Shown here piece after piece: positions 17,761 through 26,811 of a stretch of 64,000 bases of DNA. The notes under the pieces were generated by a model that saw only the letters and a list, made by a program, of their open reading frames with translations, did not search any database and was not told the DNA's origin. Each line of letters begins with the position of its first letter. Position 1 is the first letter of the stretch. The stretch comes from Xanthomonas massiliensis (GTDB lineage Bacteria; Pseudomonadota; Gammaproteobacteria; Xanthomonadales; Xanthomonadaceae). The position numbers and the translations under genes were made by a program. The stretch spans positions 1-64,000 of the forward strand of contig NZ_FCOY01000006.1 of the NCBI RefSeq assembly GCF_900018785.1, given 5' to 3'.

Positions 17761-18828
17761 ATGCCCGCCGTCCAGGATGCCCCGCTCCAGACCCTGTTGC
17801 TGCCCTTCGCCACCGGCGCGCTGCGCTGGCCCGACGGGACCGCGCTGTTCCTGCGCGCGCGCGCCGGCTGGCCGCTGCGCGAGCAGGCGCGCGGGCCGGT
17901 GCTGTGCGAGCAGGACTGGTACCCGGCGGCCGAGGCGCTGCGCCGCGAGGGACTGGCGCCCATCGCCGGGGACGCATCGCCGCGCCCGGACGGCGCGGGC
18001 CATCCGCTGGTGCTGGTATTGCCGCCGCGCCAGCGCGAGGAGGCCCGCGCGCTGCTGGCCCGGGCCGTGGCGCTGGCCACGCCCGGCGGCGTGGTGGTGG
18101 CCTGCCAGGCGAATGCGGAGGGCGCGCGTTCCGGCGAGGCCGACCTGGCGCGGCTGGCGCCGCTGGCCGGTACCCTGACCAAGTCCCACTGCCGGGTGTA
18201 CTGGACCGCGCCGCTGGCCGCGCCCGCGGACCCGGCCCTGGTCGAGGCCTGGCGCGCGCTGGACGCGCCGCGGCCGATCCTGGACGGACGCTTCCTCAGC
18301 CGGCCCGGCGTGTTCGCCTGGGACCGCGTCGATCCGGCCTCGCGTCTGCTGGCCGAGCAGCTGCCGGACACGCTCGCCGGACGCGGCGCGGACCTGGGCT
18401 GCGGCTGGGGCTTCCTCGCCGCGCAGCTGCTGGAACGCTGCGCGGCGATCACCGCGCTGGACCTGTACGAGGCCGAGCGCCGCGCGCTGGCGCTGGCCGA
18501 GCGCAACCTCGCGCCGTGGGCCGGCACGCGCGCGCTGGGCTTGCACTGGGCCGACGTCACCGCCGGCCTGCCGGCGCGCGACTACGACTTCATCGTCAGC
18601 AACCCGCCGTTCCATGGCGCCGCCCGCGACGGCCGGCCGCAGATCGGCCAGGCGTTCATCGCCGCGGCCGCGGCCGCACTGCGCCCGGGCGGGCGGCTGT
18701 GGCTGGTGGCCAATCGCCACCTGCCCTACGAGCAGGCGCTGGCCGCCGGTTTCGCCGAGGTGAAGGTGCTGGCCGAGCGCGACGGCTACAAGGCCCTGGT
18801 CGCCACCCGCGCAGGGGGCCGGCGATGA
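17761..18828 (+). CDS. rsmC: 16S rRNA (guanine-1207-N2)-methyltransferase RsmC
   Basis: A 355-residue SAM-dependent methyltransferase with the duplicated architecture of RsmC. A degenerate N-terminal domain is followed by a catalytic C-terminal domain with ADLGCGWGFLAAQLL (SAM loop), ITALDLYEAERRAL and the N2-guanine motif IVSNPPFHG. It methylates G1207 of 16S rRNA in the assembled 30S subunit. The start lies 28 bases after a possible -10 (TAGAAT, 17728-17733). The stop overlaps the rsuA start (ATGA), placing two 16S rRNA modification enzymes in one operon. Confidence 0.93.
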   Translation: MPAVQDAPLQTLLLPFATGALRWPDGTALFLRARAGWPLREQARGPVLCEQDWYPAAEALRREGLAPIAGDASPRPDGAGHPLVLVLPPRQREEARALLARAVALATPGGVVVACQANAEGARSGEADLARLAPLAGTLTKSHCRVYWTAPLAAPADPALVEAWRALDAPRPILDGRFLSRPGVFAWDRVDPASRLLAEQLPDTLAGRGADLGCGWGFLAAQLLERCAAITALDLYEAERRALALAERNLAPWAGTRALGLHWADVTAGLPARDYDFIVSNPPFHGAARDGRPQIGQAFIAAAAAALRPGGRLWLVANRHLPYEQALAAGFAEVKVLAERDGYKALVATRAGGRR

Positions 18829-19529
18829 AGCTGCTGCGCTACCTGGCCAACCTCGGCTACGGCAGCCGCAAGCAGGTGCAGGCGCTGCTGCGCGAGGGCG
18901 CGGTCACCGACGTGGACGGCGAGGTGCTCTACGGCGACGACGAGGTGGGCGACCCGGCCCGCATCCGCCTGGACGGGCAACCGCTGGATCCGCCGCCGGG
19001 CCTGCTGCTGATGCTGCACAAGCCGGTCGGCTACACCTGCTCGACCAAGGATGCCGGCCGCCTGGTCTACGACCTGCTGCCTGCGCGCTTCCGCCTGCGC
19101 TCGCCGGTCCTGTCCACGGTCGGGCGCCTGGACCGCGACACCAGCGGCCTGCTGCTGCTGACCGACGACGGCGCGCTGCTGCACCGGATCATCGCGCCCA
19201 AGTCGAAGCTGCCCAAGGTCTACGAGGCCGGCCTGGCCGGGGACCTGCGCGGCGACGAGGCGGCCATCTTCGCCAGCGGCACGCTGCTGCTGGAGGGCGA
19301 GCAGACGCCGCTGCTGCCGGCGCAGATGGCGCCGCTGGATTCGCGCCGGGCGCGGCTGGTCCTGCACGAGGGCCGCTACCACCAGGTGCGGCGCATGTTC
19401 GCCGCGGTCGGCAACCACGTGCAGGCGCTGCACCGCAGCCGCATCGGCGGACTGGCGCTGGACGACCTGGCCGCCGGCCAGTGGCGCGTGCTCGGCGAGG
19501 ACGACCGCCTGCGGCTGTTCTCGCCGTGA
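18825..19529 (+). CDS. rsuA: 16S rRNA pseudouridine(516) synthase RsuA
   Basis: A 234-residue pseudouridine synthase: an S4 RNA-binding domain at the N-terminus (LLRYLANLGYGSRKQVQALL) and a catalytic domain with GRLDRDTSGLLLLTDDG, whose Asp is the nucleophile. LMLHKPVGYTCSTKD and EGRYHQVRRMFAA are further family motifs. It isomerises U516 of 16S rRNA. It overlaps rsmC upstream and the HAD gene downstream by 4 bases each. RsuA versus the closely related RluE/RluF was decided on length and context, with moderate certainty. Confidence 0.9.
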   Translation: MKLLRYLANLGYGSRKQVQALLREGAVTDVDGEVLYGDDEVGDPARIRLDGQPLDPPPGLLLMLHKPVGYTCSTKDAGRLVYDLLPARFRLRSPVLSTVGRLDRDTSGLLLLTDDGALLHRIIAPKSKLPKVYEAGLAGDLRGDEAAIFASGTLLLEGEQTPLLPAQMAPLDSRRARLVLHEGRYHQVRRMFAAVGNHVQALHRSRIGGLALDDLAAGQWRVLGEDDRLRLFSP

Positions 19530-20221
19530 GCGCCGCCGCCGCGGCTGCGCCGCTCGCGTCCGTGCCCGGGGCGGTGGTGTTCGACATGGACGGATTGATG
19601 CTCGACAGCGAGCGCATCATCCGCGAGTGCCTGGCACGCGCGGCCGCCGAACTCGGCCTGGCGATCGCCCCGGGATGCTGGCTGGAGATGGTCGGCCGCG
19701 ACGACGCCACCTGCCGGCGGATGCTCGGCACGCGCGTCGGCGACGCCGCCGCCGAGGCGCTGCTGGCACGCAGCTACGCGCTCTACGACGCCATTCTGGA
19801 GGACAGCGGCATCCCGCGCCGGCCCGGCATCGGCGCGCTGCTCGAACTGCTCGCCGCCCACGGCATCCCGCGCGCGGTGGCGACCTCCTCGCTGCGCGGG
19901 CGCGCGCTGCACAAGCTGCGCATGGCCGGGCTGCTGCCCTACTTCGACGCGGTGTGCACCGCCAGCGACGTGGTCCGGCCCAAGCCGGCGCCGGACGTCT
20001 ACCTGCTGGCGGCGAGCCGCCTGCAGGTGGCGCCGGGCGCCTGCCTGGTGCTGGAGGATTCGCCCACCGGCGTGCGTGCCGCATTGGCCGCCGGCATGAC
20101 CGTGATCCAGGTGCCGGACCTGCTGGCACCGGACGCGGCTACCCGCGCGCTCGGCCATCGCGTCCTCGCCTCGCTCGACGAGGCGCGGCAGCTGTTGGAG
20201 GCGCGGCTGCGCGCCGGCTGA
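19526..20221 (+). CDS. HAD-superfamily hydrolase (subfamily IA, sugar-phosphatase-like)
   Basis: A 231-residue phosphatase. The start is GTG 19526, overlapping the rsuA stop. Motif I is VVFDMDGLMLDSE (nucleophile Asp), motif II AVATSSLR, motif III the Lys in VRPKPAPDVYL and motif IV LEDSPTGVRAA. The cap region is the alpha-helical C1 type. Family members act on phosphosugars (beta-phosphoglucomutase, hexitol phosphatase) or phosphoglycolate; the substrate cannot be assigned. It is the last gene of the rsmC-rsuA operon; 228 bp without recognised content follow. Confidence 0.88.
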   Translation: MSAAAAAAPLASVPGAVVFDMDGLMLDSERIIRECLARAAAELGLAIAPGCWLEMVGRDDATCRRMLGTRVGDAAAEALLARSYALYDAILEDSGIPRRPGIGALLELLAAHGIPRAVATSSLRGRALHKLRMAGLLPYFDAVCTASDVVRPKPAPDVYLLAASRLQVAPGACLVLEDSPTGVRAALAAGMTVIQVPDLLAPDAATRALGHRVLASLDEARQLLEARLRAG

Positions 20222-20449
20222 GGCCGCGGCGCACGGTTCGGGCGCGCCACGCCCGGGCGCATGCATTGATCCGCGCCGGGCGATGGCTCCGGCCGGCGCA
20301 CGGCCGGATGCGGCATCCAGGTGCGGGCCCGTGTCGATGTGGCTGGGAAGGCCGGCGATCGAGGCGATTCGATCAAGCGTTTCGACCACGCACCGCGCAT
20401 GGCCTCGGATTGCGGCGCCCCTGCGGGCGATCGCAACGACCTCGCCTGC

Positions 20450-21256
20450 TCAGACGTACTGCATCTTCTTCGTCATGCCGCCATCGACGACGAAGTCCTG
20501 GCCGGTGACGAACCCGGACAGCGCCGGCGCCAGCAGGTACACCGCCAGCGTGGCGATGTCCTCCGGCGTGCCGACGCGGCCGACCGGATGCTGGGCGTGG
20601 TCGGCACGCGACAGCCTGGGCCTGCGTCGCCGCGCCGGCGACTGCCACGCCTCGGTGGCGATCCAGCCGGGGCTGATGCTGTTGGCCCGCACCGCCGGCC
20701 CCGCGCTCAGCGCCAGCGCATGGGTGAAGGCCACCAGCCCGCCCTTGGCCGCGGCGTAGGCCTCGCTGTGCGGCTCGGACTGCCAGGCGCGGGTGGAGGC
20801 GATGTTGACGACGGCGCCGCCGCCGGGACTGCGCTCCAGCGCCGGCAGCGCGTGCTTGCTGCACAGGAAGGCGCCGTGCAGCGAGGACAGCCGCCGGTTC
20901 CATTCGCTCCATTCCAGCCGCGGCAATGGCGCGACATGCGGATCGGCGATGCCGGCGTTGTTGACCAGCCCGTCGATGCGGCCGAACGTCTCCAGCGCGG
21001 TCCGGGCGAAGGCGGCGACGCTGCGTTCGCTGGCGACGTCCAGCCGGCGGAATGCTGCCTGGTCCGGCCGTTGCCATTCCTGCAGGCAGGCGCGTCCGGC
21101 CGCCACGTCCAGGTCGCCGATCAGCACGCGGCCGCCGGCACCGAGCACCGCCTGGGCGATGCCGCGGCCGATGCCCTGGGCGCCGCCGGTGACCAGGATC
21201 ACCCGCTCCCGCAGCGGCTGCGGGTCCCATGGCGCGATGGCGGGTACGAGCGTCAT
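20450..21256 (-). CDS. SDR-family oxidoreductase
   Basis: A 268-residue classical short-chain dehydrogenase/reductase. The NAD(P)-binding motif is TGGAQGIGRGIA, then NNAG, and the catalytic Ser-Tyr-Lys is in NIASTRAWQSEPHSEAYAAA followed by Lys. The C-terminus has GRVGTPEDIATLAVYLLA and the FVTGQDFVVDGGMT ending. The start at 21256 lies three bases after the stop of the DUF1415 gene, so it is the last gene of a yajQ-racemase-DUF1415-SDR cluster. The substrate is unknown. Confidence 0.9.
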   Translation of the reverse strand: MTLVPAIAPWDPQPLRERVILVTGGAQGIGRGIAQAVLGAGGRVLIGDLDVAAGRACLQEWQRPDQAAFRRLDVASERSVAAFARTALETFGRIDGLVNNAGIADPHVAPLPRLEWSEWNRRLSSLHGAFLCSKHALPALERSPGGGAVVNIASTRAWQSEPHSEAYAAAKGGLVAFTHALALSAGPAVRANSISPGWIATEAWQSPARRRRPRLSRADHAQHPVGRVGTPEDIATLAVYLLAPALSGFVTGQDFVVDGGMTKKMQYV

Positions 21257-21259
21257 GGC

Positions 21260-21853
21260 TCAGTGGTCGCGCGACGCGCCTTCGGGCGACATCAACCGGT
21301 TCCAGCCGTCCAGGCCCAGCGCCTCCAGCGTGGCGATGTTGCGTTCCACGATCACGTCGGGATCGGGGAAGGCGGCCACCGCGCGCTCGACGCTGTCCTC
21401 GCGCAGCAGGTGCAGGGTCGGGAACGGCGCGCGGTTGGTGTAGTTGGCGATGTCCTCGGGCGCGTTGCCGGCGAACTGGTAGTGCGGGTGGAAGCTGGCC
21501 ACCTGCAGGATGCCCTGCAGGTCCAGCGCCTCCACCGCGGCATCGGCGTTGTCGAGGAAGTCGTTGTACTCGAGGAAGTCGCCGAGCACGCGCGGGTGCA
21601 CGATCAGGGTGGTGTCGATCCGTTCGGCCGGGGTATCGCGCAGCAGCACCAGTTCCTCGGCCAGCTGCTCGAGCAGCGCCTCGGGCGTGGTGGCGTCGCT
21701 GAGCACCAGCCGCACCTGTTGCTTGACGTACACCGCCTTGGCGAACGGGCACAGGTTCAGGCCGATCACCGCGCGCTCGATCCAGCGGCGGGTGGCGTCG
21801 AGTACCGACGCCTCGTCGAGGCCGGCGTCGGGAAGGGGAGGCAGGGTATCCAT
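21260..21853 (-). CDS. DUF1415 family protein
   Basis: A 197-residue soluble protein of the DUF1415 family. Typical strings are RRWIERAVIGLNLCPFAKAV, DTTLIVHPRVLGDFLEYNDF, VASFHPHYQFAG and NYTNRAPFPTLHLLREDSV. The conserved LCPFAK Cys and HPHYQFAG His could suggest metal or redox chemistry, but no function is established. The ATG at 21853 was preferred to 21907, whose leader is Pro/Arg-rich and non-homologous. Confidence 0.86.
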   Translation of the reverse strand: MDTLPPLPDAGLDEASVLDATRRWIERAVIGLNLCPFAKAVYVKQQVRLVLSDATTPEALLEQLAEELVLLRDTPAERIDTTLIVHPRVLGDFLEYNDFLDNADAAVEALDLQGILQVASFHPHYQFAGNAPEDIANYTNRAPFPTLHLLREDSVERAVAAFPDPDVIVERNIATLEALGLDGWNRLMSPEGASRDH

Positions 21854-21896
21854 GATGGGAATCGACCGGGGAAAAGAAGGCGCCGCAGGGCGATGG

Positions 21897-22613
21897 TCAC
21901 GCGGCACGGTGCGGTTCGACCGCCCTGTGCAGGGCCGCGCGGGCGAGCAGGCGCGTGGAATCCAGGGTGGGAAGATCGGAGTTGCCGTCGTGGATGATCA
22001 GCGGGATCTCCGTGCACCCGAGGATGACGGCATCGCAGCCGCGCTGCCTGAACTGGCGGATCACCGCCTGGAAACGGGCGACGGTGGCCGGCTCGACTAT
22101 CCCGTTGACCAGCTCGTCCATGATCAGCCGGCCGATCTCGTCGCGCTCGGCCTCGGTCGGGCGGACATGCTCCAGCCCGAGGGCGCGCAGGGCCTGGGGA
22201 TAGACGTCGCTGGCCACCAGCCAGCGGGTTCCCAGGATGCCGAGGCGGCGCAAGCCCCGGGCCCGTGCCTGCACGGCGACGACCCGCGCGATGTGCAGCC
22301 AGGGAAGCGGGGAGGCGGCCGCGACGCGGTCGAAGGCCTGGTGGATGGTGTTGTCCGGGCAGACCAGGAAATCGGCACCGGCCGCGGCGAGCTTGCGTGC
22401 CGAGGCCAGCATGAGCGCCGCGACGCCGTCCAGGTCGCCGCGCTCCAGGCACTCCACGTAAGCGGCCAGGGAGGCGGTATGCAGGGACACCTCGGGATGG
22501 GCGTGCGGGCCCAGCAGCGATGCCCCTTCCGCGCAGATGGTCCGGTAGCAGAGCGCGGCGCCCTCGGCCGAGCAGCCGACGATGCCGATGTGGCGTGGCG
22601 GGGGGGCGGGCAT
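21897..22613 (-). CDS. Aspartate/glutamate racemase family protein
   Basis: A 238-residue cofactor-independent racemase of the Asp/Glu/hydantoin superfamily. The two catalytic cysteines lie in FLVCPDNTIHQAF and AVILGCTEIPLII, with the N-terminal IGIVGCSAEGAALCYRT. YgeA/RacX-type enzymes act on aspartate or broader D-amino acids, so the preferred amino acid is not determined. It lies nine bases after the yajQ stop, indicating co-transcription. Confidence 0.87.
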   Translation of the reverse strand: MPAPPPRHIGIVGCSAEGAALCYRTICAEGASLLGPHAHPEVSLHTASLAAYVECLERGDLDGVAALMLASARKLAAAGADFLVCPDNTIHQAFDRVAAASPLPWLHIARVVAVQARARGLRRLGILGTRWLVASDVYPQALRALGLEHVRPTEAERDEIGRLIMDELVNGIVEPATVARFQAVIRQFRQRGCDAVILGCTEIPLIIHDGNSDLPTLDSTRLLARAALHRAVEPHRAA

Positions 22614-22622
22614 TGCCGCGGC

Positions 22623-23108
22623 TCAGTCGCGGAAGTTGTCGAACTGCAGCGGCACCTCGAACTCGGCCTTGCGCAGCAGGGCGATGGCGTCCTGCAGGTC
22701 GTCGCGCTTCTTGCCGGTCACCCGCAGCTTGTCGCCGTTGATCTGGGTATCGACCTTGAGCTTGGCCTCCTTGATCCTGGCGGCGATCTGCTTGGCCACC
22801 TTCTGCTCGATGCCCTGCCGCACGGTGATCTTCTGGCGCGCACCGGCCAGGTTGGTCTCCACCTCGCCGAATTCCAGGCAGCGGAAATCGATGCCGCGCG
22901 CGGCCAGGCGCTGGCGCAGGATGTCGCCCATCTGCTTGAGCTGGAAGTCGCTGGGCGCGGACTGGGTGATCAGCTTGTCGTCCTCCAGTGAAAACCTGGC
23001 ATCCACGCCCTTGAAGTCGAAGCGGGTGGCCAGTTCGCGGTTGGCCTGGTCCACCGCGTTGGTCAATTCGTGCTTGTCCACTTCGGAGACGACGTCGAAG
23101 GAAGGCAT
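22623..23108 (-). CDS. yajQ: YajQ family cyclic-di-GMP-binding protein
   Basis: A 161-residue protein with the full YajQ length: MPSFDVVSEVDKHELTNAVD, RFDFKGVDARFSLEDD, KQIAARIKEAKLKVDTQING and LRKAEFEVPLQFDNFRD. Members bind nucleic acid or nucleotides; in Xanthomonas a YajQ protein is a cyclic-di-GMP effector that works with a LysR-type regulator in virulence. The ATG at 23108 is the family start; the open frame from 23144 adds a non-homologous leader. Confidence 0.94.
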   Translation of the reverse strand: MPSFDVVSEVDKHELTNAVDQANRELATRFDFKGVDARFSLEDDKLITQSAPSDFQLKQMGDILRQRLAARGIDFRCLEFGEVETNLAGARQKITVRQGIEQKVAKQIAARIKEAKLKVDTQINGDKLRVTGKKRDDLQDAIALLRKAEFEVPLQFDNFRD

Positions 23109-23192
23109 GGCTACTCCCGTGTGCGGCCTGTTGCGGAAGCGCACAGTCTATCGGGCCTGCCGGGCGCGGTCGCCGTGCGGCGATAATGGCGC

Positions 23193-24089
23193 ATGACTCC
23201 CGTACGCCATCCCGCCCGCGCCGCCGCCTGGATGCTGGGCGCGGTCGCCGCGTTCTCGCTGATGGACACGGCGATGAAGCTGCTGGCGGCGCGCTATCCG
23301 GTGATGCAGGTCACCGCGTTGCGCGGCGCGGCCTCGCTGCCGTTCGTGCTGGCCTGGGTGGTGGCCGGCGCCGGCGTGCGCTCGATCGTGCCGCGGCGCT
23401 GGGCACTGCACCTGCTGCGCGGCGCGCTGGGCGTGGCGATGATCGCCTGCTTCGTGTTCGCCCTGCGCCGGCTGCCGCTGTCCACCGCCTACACGATCTA
23501 CTTCGTCTCGCCGCTGCTGGTGGCGGCGCTGTCGGTGCCGTTGCTGGGCGAGCACATCGGCCCGCGCCGCTGGATCGCCATCCTCATGGGGCTGGCCGGG
23601 GTGATCGTGGTGCTGCGCCCGGGGGCGCAGGGCTTCGCGTTCCTGCCGGGGCTGATGGTGCTGCTGGCGGCGCTGTCCTACGCGGTGGCCTCGGTGCTGG
23701 TGAGCCTGCTGGCGCGCACCGACACGCCGCAGTCGATGGTGGTGGGGTTCCTGGCGATCATGGCGGTGGGTGCCGGCGTGCTGGCCTGGCCGCACTGGGC
23801 GCCGCTGCAGGCGCGCGACGGCTGGCTGATCGCCGGCATGGGCCTGGCCGGGGCACTGGGCCAGGTGGCGCTGACCCGGGCCTTCCAGTACGGCGAGGCA
23901 TCGATGGTGGCGCCGCTGGAGTACACCGGCCTGGTCTGGGTGCTGGCCTGGGACTGGCTGTTGTGGCAGGTCCTGCCCGACCGGGCCACCTGGCTGGGCG
24001 CGGCGATCATCGTCGCCAGCGGCCTGTACCTGATGCACCGCGAGCGGGTGCGCGGGGTGAGCCCGCCGCCGCCCGAACCGTCGCCGTGA
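23193..24089 (+). CDS. EamA/DMT superfamily transporter
   Basis: A 298-residue inner-membrane protein with ten predicted helices arranged as two EamA repeats. The first (residues about 10-140) includes DTAMKLLAARYPVMQVTALR and YTIYFVSPLLVAALSVPLLG. The second (about 150-290) includes LSYAVASVLVSLLAR and ALTRAFQYGEASMVAPLEYT. Family members export metabolites such as amino acids, SAM or sugars; no substrate is indicated. It is divergent from yajQ. Confidence 0.9.
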   Translation: MTPVRHPARAAAWMLGAVAAFSLMDTAMKLLAARYPVMQVTALRGAASLPFVLAWVVAGAGVRSIVPRRWALHLLRGALGVAMIACFVFALRRLPLSTAYTIYFVSPLLVAALSVPLLGEHIGPRRWIAILMGLAGVIVVLRPGAQGFAFLPGLMVLLAALSYAVASVLVSLLARTDTPQSMVVGFLAIMAVGAGVLAWPHWAPLQARDGWLIAGMGLAGALGQVALTRAFQYGEASMVAPLEYTGLVWVLAWDWLLWQVLPDRATWLGAAIIVASGLYLMHRERVRGVSPPPPEPSP

Positions 24090-24188
24090 ACCGCCTTCAT
24101 GAAGGAACGGCATGACGTGCTTCCGTCCCGGCCGGCAGGGGCGCGCGGACGCTGGTAGGCTTTGCGGTTTTCCCGTGCCCGTGCCGGT

Positions 24189-25190
24189 GTGATCGAGTTC
24201 GAACAACTGCGCAAAGCCTACCGGGTGGACGGCCGCGAGGTCGTGGCCCTGCACCCGCTCGACCTGCGCGTGGAGCGGGGCGAGGTGTTCGGCATCGTCG
24301 GCCACTCCGGGGCCGGCAAGTCGACCCTGATCCGCCTGGTCAACCGCCTGGAGGAGCCCAGTGGCGGCCACCTGCGCATCGACGGGGTGGACGTCACCGC
24401 GCTCGACGCGGCCGGCCTGCGCGCGCTGCGCCGGCGCATCGGCATGATCTTCCAGCATTTCAACCTGCTGTCCTCGCGCACCGTGGCCGGCAACGTCGCC
24501 TTCCCGCTGGAGCTGGCCGGCGCCCCGCGCCCGCGCATCCGCGCGCGCGTGGACGAGCTGCTCGAGCGCGTCGGCCTGGGCGAGCACGCCGGCAAGTACC
24601 CGGCCCAGCTCTCCGGCGGGCAGAAGCAGCGCGTCGGCATCGCCCGCGCCCTGGCCACCGGCCCGGACATCCTGCTGTGCGACGAGGCCACCAGCGCGCT
24701 GGACCCGCAGACCACCGCCTCGGTGCTGGCGCTGCTGGACCGCATCAACCGCGAACTGGGCCTGACCATCGTGCTGATCACCCACGAGATGGAGGTGATC
24801 CGGCGGGTGTGCGACCGGGTCGGCGTGCTCGACGGCGGCCGGCTGGTGGAGACCGGGCCGGTGGCGCAGGTGTTCCTGCATCCGCAACACGCGACCACGC
24901 GCCGCTTCGTGCGCGAGGATGGCGGCGACGAGGCCCTGCTGCCGGCACTGGCGCAGGTGCCCGGGCGCATCGTGCGCCTGACTTTCCTGGGCCAGCAGAC
25001 CTTCGAGCCGCTGCTGGCCGAGGCCGCGCGCGCCTGCGGCGTCGATTTCTCGATCCTGTCCGGCCGCATCGACCGCATCAAGGACACGCCCTACGGCCAG
25101 GTCGTGGTGGCCCTGTCCGGCGAGCAGGCGCAGCAGGCCTGCACCTGGCTGGCCGATGCCGGCGTCGCCGTGGAGGTACTGCGCCCATGA
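24189..25190 (+). CDS. metN: Methionine ABC transporter ATP-binding protein MetN
   Basis: A 333-residue ATPase. Walker A is [10 protein letters not shown], the Q-loop [13 protein letters not shown] (typical of MetN), the signature [15 protein letters not shown] and Walker [17 protein letters not shown]. The C-terminal about 90 residues form the NIL/ACT-type regulatory domain, which in E. coli binds methionine and inhibits transport. GTG 24189 is the best start. The stop overlaps metI. It powers uptake of D/L-methionine by MetI/MetQ. Confidence 0.96.
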   Translation: MIEFEQLRKAYRVDGREVVALHPLDLRVERGEVFGIVGHSGAGKSTLIRLVNRLEEPSGGHLRIDGVDVTALDAAGLRALRRRIGMIFQHFNLLSSRTVAGNVAFPLELAGAPRPRIRARVDELLERVGLGEHAGKYPAQLSGGQKQRVGIARALATGPDILLCDEATSALDPQTTASVLALLDRINRELGLTIVLITHEMEVIRRVCDRVGVLDGGRLVETGPVAQVFLHPQHATTRRFVREDGGDEALLPALAQVPGRIVRLTFLGQQTFEPLLAEAARACGVDFSILSGRIDRIKDTPYGQVVVALSGEQAQQACTWLADAGVAVEVLRP

Positions 25191-25876
25191 TCCTCGCCGC
25201 CGCCGAAGGCTTCTTCCACAACCTGGACGCGGCCAAGTGGGCCGACATCGGCCGCGCCAGCGTGGACACCCTGCTGATGCTGGCCGGGTCGCTGCCGCTG
25301 ACCCTGCTGGCCGGCCTGCCGCTGGGCGTGGCCCTGTTCCTCAGCGATTCGCCGCGCTTCCGTCGCCGCCCGGCGCTGCACGGGGCGCTGGCGCTGGCGG
25401 TCAACCTGCTGCGCTCGATCCCGTTCATCATCCTGATGATCGCGATGATCCCGCTGACCCTGTGGGTGATGGGCACCTCGCTGGGCGTGCGCGGCGCGAT
25501 CCTGCCGCTGGTGGTGGGCGCGGCGCCGTTCTACGCCAGGCTGGTGGAGACGGCGTTGCGCGAGGTCGACCGCGGCGTGATCGAGGCCAGCCAGGCGATG
25601 GGCGCCACCACCTGGCAGCTGGTCTGGCGCGTGCTGCTGCCGGAGGCGCGGCCGGCGCTGGTCGCCGGCGCCACGGTCACCACCATCGCCCTGATCGGCT
25701 TCACCGCGATGGGCGGGGCGATCGGCTCCGGTGGCCTGGGCGATGTCGCCTACCGCGAGGGCTACCTGCGCTCGCACACGGACGTGGCGCTGGTGACCGT
25801 GGTGCTGCTGCTGGTGCTGGTGCAGGTGTTGCAGATGCTGGGCGACCGCCTGGTCGCCCGTTACAGCCGGCGCTGA
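25187..25876 (+). CDS. metI: Methionine ABC transporter permease MetI
   Basis: A 229-residue permease with five to six membrane helices and the binding-protein-dependent EAA motif ([20 protein letters not shown]). [18 protein letters not shown] and [20 protein letters not shown] are MetI-specific stretches. The ATG overlaps the metN stop by four bases. A small hairpin (GCCGGCC arms, 25904-25923) precedes metQ. Confidence 0.96.
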   Translation: MILAAAEGFFHNLDAAKWADIGRASVDTLLMLAGSLPLTLLAGLPLGVALFLSDSPRFRRRPALHGALALAVNLLRSIPFIILMIAMIPLTLWVMGTSLGVRGAILPLVVGAAPFYARLVETALREVDRGVIEASQAMGATTWQLVWRVLLPEARPALVAGATVTTIALIGFTAMGGAIGSGGLGDVAYREGYLRSHTDVALVTVVLLLVLVQVLQMLGDRLVARYSRR

Positions 25877-25937
25877 CCGGCGTTCCTCCTTCCCCCGTCA
25901 TTCGCCGGCCGGACATGGCCGGCTGGAGATTTGCCCG

Positions 25938-26741
25938 ATGAACAGGTTTCCCCTTGTGGTCGCACTCGCCCTGGTCGCGGCGGTGCTCGGCGGTTGCGGC
26001 GACGCCGGCCAGGACACGCGCGGCCAGACGCTGACGGTGGCCGCCACCGCGGTGCCGCACGCGGAGATCCTGGAGGTGGTCAAGCCGGCGCTGGAGCGCG
26101 AGGGCATCCGCCTGGACATCCGCATCTTCAACGACTACGTGCAGCCCAACGACCAGGTCGCGCAGAAGCGCATCGACGCCAACTATTTCCAGACCGAGCC
26201 GTACCTGGCCGCGTACAACGCCGACCACCACACCGACCTGGTGCCGGTGGTCGGCGTGCACATCGAGCCGTTCGGCGCCTACTCGCGCCGCTACAAGTCG
26301 CTGGCCGACCTGCCCGACGGCGCCGAGGTGGCCATCCCCAACGATCCGAGCAACAACTCGCGCGCGCTGATCCTGCTCGACAAGGCCGGCCTGATCGCGC
26401 TGAAGGATCCCAAGGACGCGATGGCCACGCAGCAGGACATCGTCGCCAATCCCCGCCACCTGAAGTTCCGCGAGCTGGATTCGGCGATGCTGCCGCGCGT
26501 GCTCGGCCAGGTGGACCTGGCGCTGATCAACACCAACTACGCGCTGGACGCGGACCTGGACCCGACCCGCGATGCGCTGGCCATCGAGAGCAAGGATTCG
26601 CCGTACGTGAACTACCTGGTGGCGCGCCCGGACAACAAGGACGACCCGCGCATCCAGAAGCTGGCCCAGGCGCTGACCAGCCCGGCGGTGCGCATCTACA
26701 TCGAGAAGAAGTACCACGGCGCGGTGCTGCCGGCGTTCTGA
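25938..26741 (+). CDS. metQ: Methionine-binding lipoprotein MetQ
   Basis: A 267-residue NlpA-family binding protein. The lipoprotein signal MNRFPLVVALALVAAVLGGC ends in a GGC lipobox (Cys20). TVAATAVPHAEILEVVKPAL, FNDYVQPNDQVAQKRIDANY and AIPNDPSNNSRALILLDKAG are the expected ligand-domain strings. It delivers methionine to MetNI at the outer face of the inner membrane. The gene ends just before a perfect palindrome. Confidence 0.96.
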   Translation: MNRFPLVVALALVAAVLGGCGDAGQDTRGQTLTVAATAVPHAEILEVVKPALEREGIRLDIRIFNDYVQPNDQVAQKRIDANYFQTEPYLAAYNADHHTDLVPVVGVHIEPFGAYSRRYKSLADLPDGAEVAIPNDPSNNSRALILLDKAGLIALKDPKDAMATQQDIVANPRHLKFRELDSAMLPRVLGQVDLALINTNYALDADLDPTRDALAIESKDSPYVNYLVARPDNKDDPRIQKLAQALTSPAVRIYIEKKYHGAVLPAF

Positions 26742-26754
26742 GCCGCCGCGCACG

Positions 26755-26784
26755 CGACGACGGGCCCCGCGGGGCCCGTCGTCG
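26755..26784. terminator. Perfect 30-bp palindrome, probable bidirectional terminator (metQ / ompW)
   Basis: The arms CGACGACGGGCCCCG and CGGGGCCCGTCGTCG are exact complements and can form a 15-bp stem between the convergent metQ and ompW genes. There is no T-run on either strand, so termination efficiency is uncertain, but position and symmetry fit a shared terminator. Confidence 0.65.
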
Positions 26785-26811
26785 TCGAGCGGTCCGCGCC
26801 GGCCAGGCGGC